Source of the DNA: Paenimyroides ummariense
GTDB lineage: Bacteria > Bacteroidota > Bacteroidia > Flavobacteriales > Flavobacteriaceae
Assembly (NCBI RefSeq): GCF_900115115.1
Contig: NZ_FOVI01000011.1
Span: 1-64,000, forward strand
Reading direction: 5' to 3'
DNA length: 64,000 nt
Shown here: piece by piece, positions 62,984 through 64,000 of the stretch
How the letters are laid out: each line of letters begins with the position of its first letter
How positions within the stretch are numbered: the first letter of the stretch is position 1
Position numbers and translations under genes: made by a program
The notes under the pieces: generated by a model
Database searches by the model: none
What the model was told of the DNA's origin: nothing
What the model saw: the letters and a program-made list of their open reading frames with translations, nothing else

Positions 62984-64000
62984 ATGAAAATAGCCATAGT
63001 TTGCTATCCAACCTTCGGAGGAAGTGGAGTAGTAGCAACAGAATTAGGTATTGAATTAACAAAACGCAATCACGAAGTACATTTTATAACCTACAGTCAG
63101 CCGGTTCGTCTGGCGCTTTTAAATAAAAATATTCATTACCACGAAGTTGTGGTACCCGAATATCCTTTGTTTCACTATCAGCCTTATGAGTTGGCTTTGT
63201 CAAGCAAAATTGTTGATACGGTAAAAGAATACGGTATCGATCTTTTGCACGTACATTACGCCATTCCACACGCTTTTGCAGGTTATATGGCAAAACAAAT
63301 GTTGGCAGAACAAGGCATTTCGCTGCCTATGGTAACCACTTTGCACGGTACCGATATTACGTTGGTAGGAAACCATCCGTTTTACAAAACCGCAGTAAGT
63401 TTCAGTATCAACCAGTCTGATTATGTGACTTCGGTTTCGGCAGATTTGAAAAAATCGACTTATGAATTGTTCGATACTACCAAAGATATACACGTTATAC
63501 CGAATTTTATCGAGGATAAAAATGTTACGCATGTACAATGTAAACGGAATTTGTTTGCAGAAGATGGCGAGCGAATCGTTACACACGTTAGTAACTTTAG
63601 AAAAGTGAAACGAATTTTAGATATTGTGAAGGTTTTTAACGGTATTCAGAAAGAAATGCCTGCAAAACTAATGATGGTGGGCGATGGTCCGGAACGATTG
63701 GGAGCTGAAGAATTAGTAAAAGAATTAGGCATTGAGAATAAAGTGATTTTCTTTGGAAATTCATCAGAGATCGACAGTATTCTGAAATATTCCGATTTGT
63801 TTTTACTTCCGTCCGAAACCGAAAGTTTTGGTTTGGCAGCATTAGAAGCCATGGCAAATAAAGTTCCCGTGATTTCATCGAACACCGGCGGATTACCCGA
63901 AGTAAATGTTCAAGGTGTTTCCGGTTTTATGGACAACATTGGTGATATAGACGGAATGGTTCAACACGCTATAGAAATTTTAAAAGATGATGTTACGCTG
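62984..64000 (+). CDS. bshA: N-acetyl-alpha-D-glucosaminyl L-malate synthase, 3' end missing
   Basis: The first 339 codons of a GT4-family glycosyltransferase; the window ends before the stop (complete BshA has about 375-380 residues). It catalyses the first step of bacillithiol synthesis, joining GlcNAc from UDP-GlcNAc to L-malate. MKIAIVCYPTFGGSGVVATELGIELTKRNHEVHFIT is the typical start. THVSNFRKVKR and LPSETESFGLAALEAMA carry the nucleotide-sugar-binding ExxxxxxxE pattern. It probably belongs to one transcript with the preceding GH3 fusion gene. Bacillithiol in Bacteroidota is established knowledge. Confidence 0.96.
   Translation, partial: MKIAIVCYPTFGGSGVVATELGIELTKRNHEVHFITYSQPVRLALLNKNIHYHEVVVPEYPLFHYQPYELALSSKIVDTVKEYGIDLLHVHYAIPHAFAGYMAKQMLAEQGISLPMVTTLHGTDITLVGNHPFYKTAVSFSINQSDYVTSVSADLKKSTYELFDTTKDIHVIPNFIEDKNVTHVQCKRNLFAEDGERIVTHVSNFRKVKRILDIVKVFNGIQKEMPAKLMMVGDGPERLGAEELVKELGIENKVIFFGNSSEIDSILKYSDLFLLPSETESFGLAALEAMANKVPVISSNTGGLPEVNVQGVSGFMDNIGDIDGMVQHAIEILKDDVTL

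Noticed and set aside
1-64000. CRISPR arrays, insertion sequences, prophage or rRNA genes
   Set aside because: No spaced direct repeats, transposase, integrase, structural phage genes or ribosomal RNA sequence was found.

Overview
The window is AT-rich DNA from a member of the Bacteroidota, most likely the family Flavobacteriaceae. The basis is type IX secretion (T9SS) sorting domains, a T9SS Plug protein, BshA, YkuD_2-type L,D-transpeptidases, membrane-anchored MutS-like and M16 peptidases, and many start regions preceded by the Bacteroidota promoter motif TAnnTTTG. Genus cannot be fixed from the sequence. Almost everything is chromosomal housekeeping or core accessory content. I see no prophage, insertion sequence, integrase, CRISPR array or rRNA.

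Layout. 1-7.4 kb: small secreted protein, M3 peptidase lipoprotein, a YceI-pirin pair, a Crp/Fnr regulator, a GNAT-L,D-transpeptidase pair and a second, convergent L,D-transpeptidase. 7.6-14.5 kb: gpmI, three secreted proteins (two with T9SS C-terminal domains), map and a methyltransferase. 14.5-20.1 kb: a minus-strand operon of two receptor-type class III nucleotidyl cyclases and a YitT/DUF2179 membrane protein. 20.2-25 kb: M16 peptidase and aromatic amino acid hydroxylase. 25-31.8 kb: lipoproteins, the T9SS Plug protein, apaG, pruA, AIM24 and CsbD. 31.9-38.3 kb: a tetR-tolC-adaptor-RND pump operon with a clear operator. 38.3-44.8 kb: polyprenyl synthase, an outer-membrane protein, sucA-sucB and a decayed lipoprotein gene. 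44.9-52.4 kb: MFS transporter, AAA ATPase, dGTPase, rplU-rpmA and an active/inactive M16 pair. 52.5-64 kb: two identical tRNA genes, methylmalonyl-CoA epimerase, rbfA and an FtsX-like permease, a MutS-like ATPase, HutD, ABC-F, MepB, a GH3/serine-hydrolase fusion and the start of bshA.

The most interesting system is the cyclase operon. The two adjacent cyclases have lost opposite halves of the class III active site. The 886-residue protein keeps both metal aspartates but has Glu for the transition-state Arg and lacks the KGKG loop. The 678-residue protein keeps the Lys/Asp, Asn/Arg and KGKG set but has Tyr for the second metal Asp. This mirrors the C1/C2 split of animal adenylyl cyclases and predicts an obligate heterodimer with one working site. 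The 886-residue subunit also carries an HD hydrolase-like domain, and a DUF2179 membrane protein follows 12 bases downstream.

Other points worth a look: a lipoprotein pseudogene with two independent lesions (44338-44801), a probable frameshift in a small membrane protein (30302-30742), a three-box palindromic tetR operator wrapped around the promoter, and a 7-base-periodic spacer inside the pump operon.
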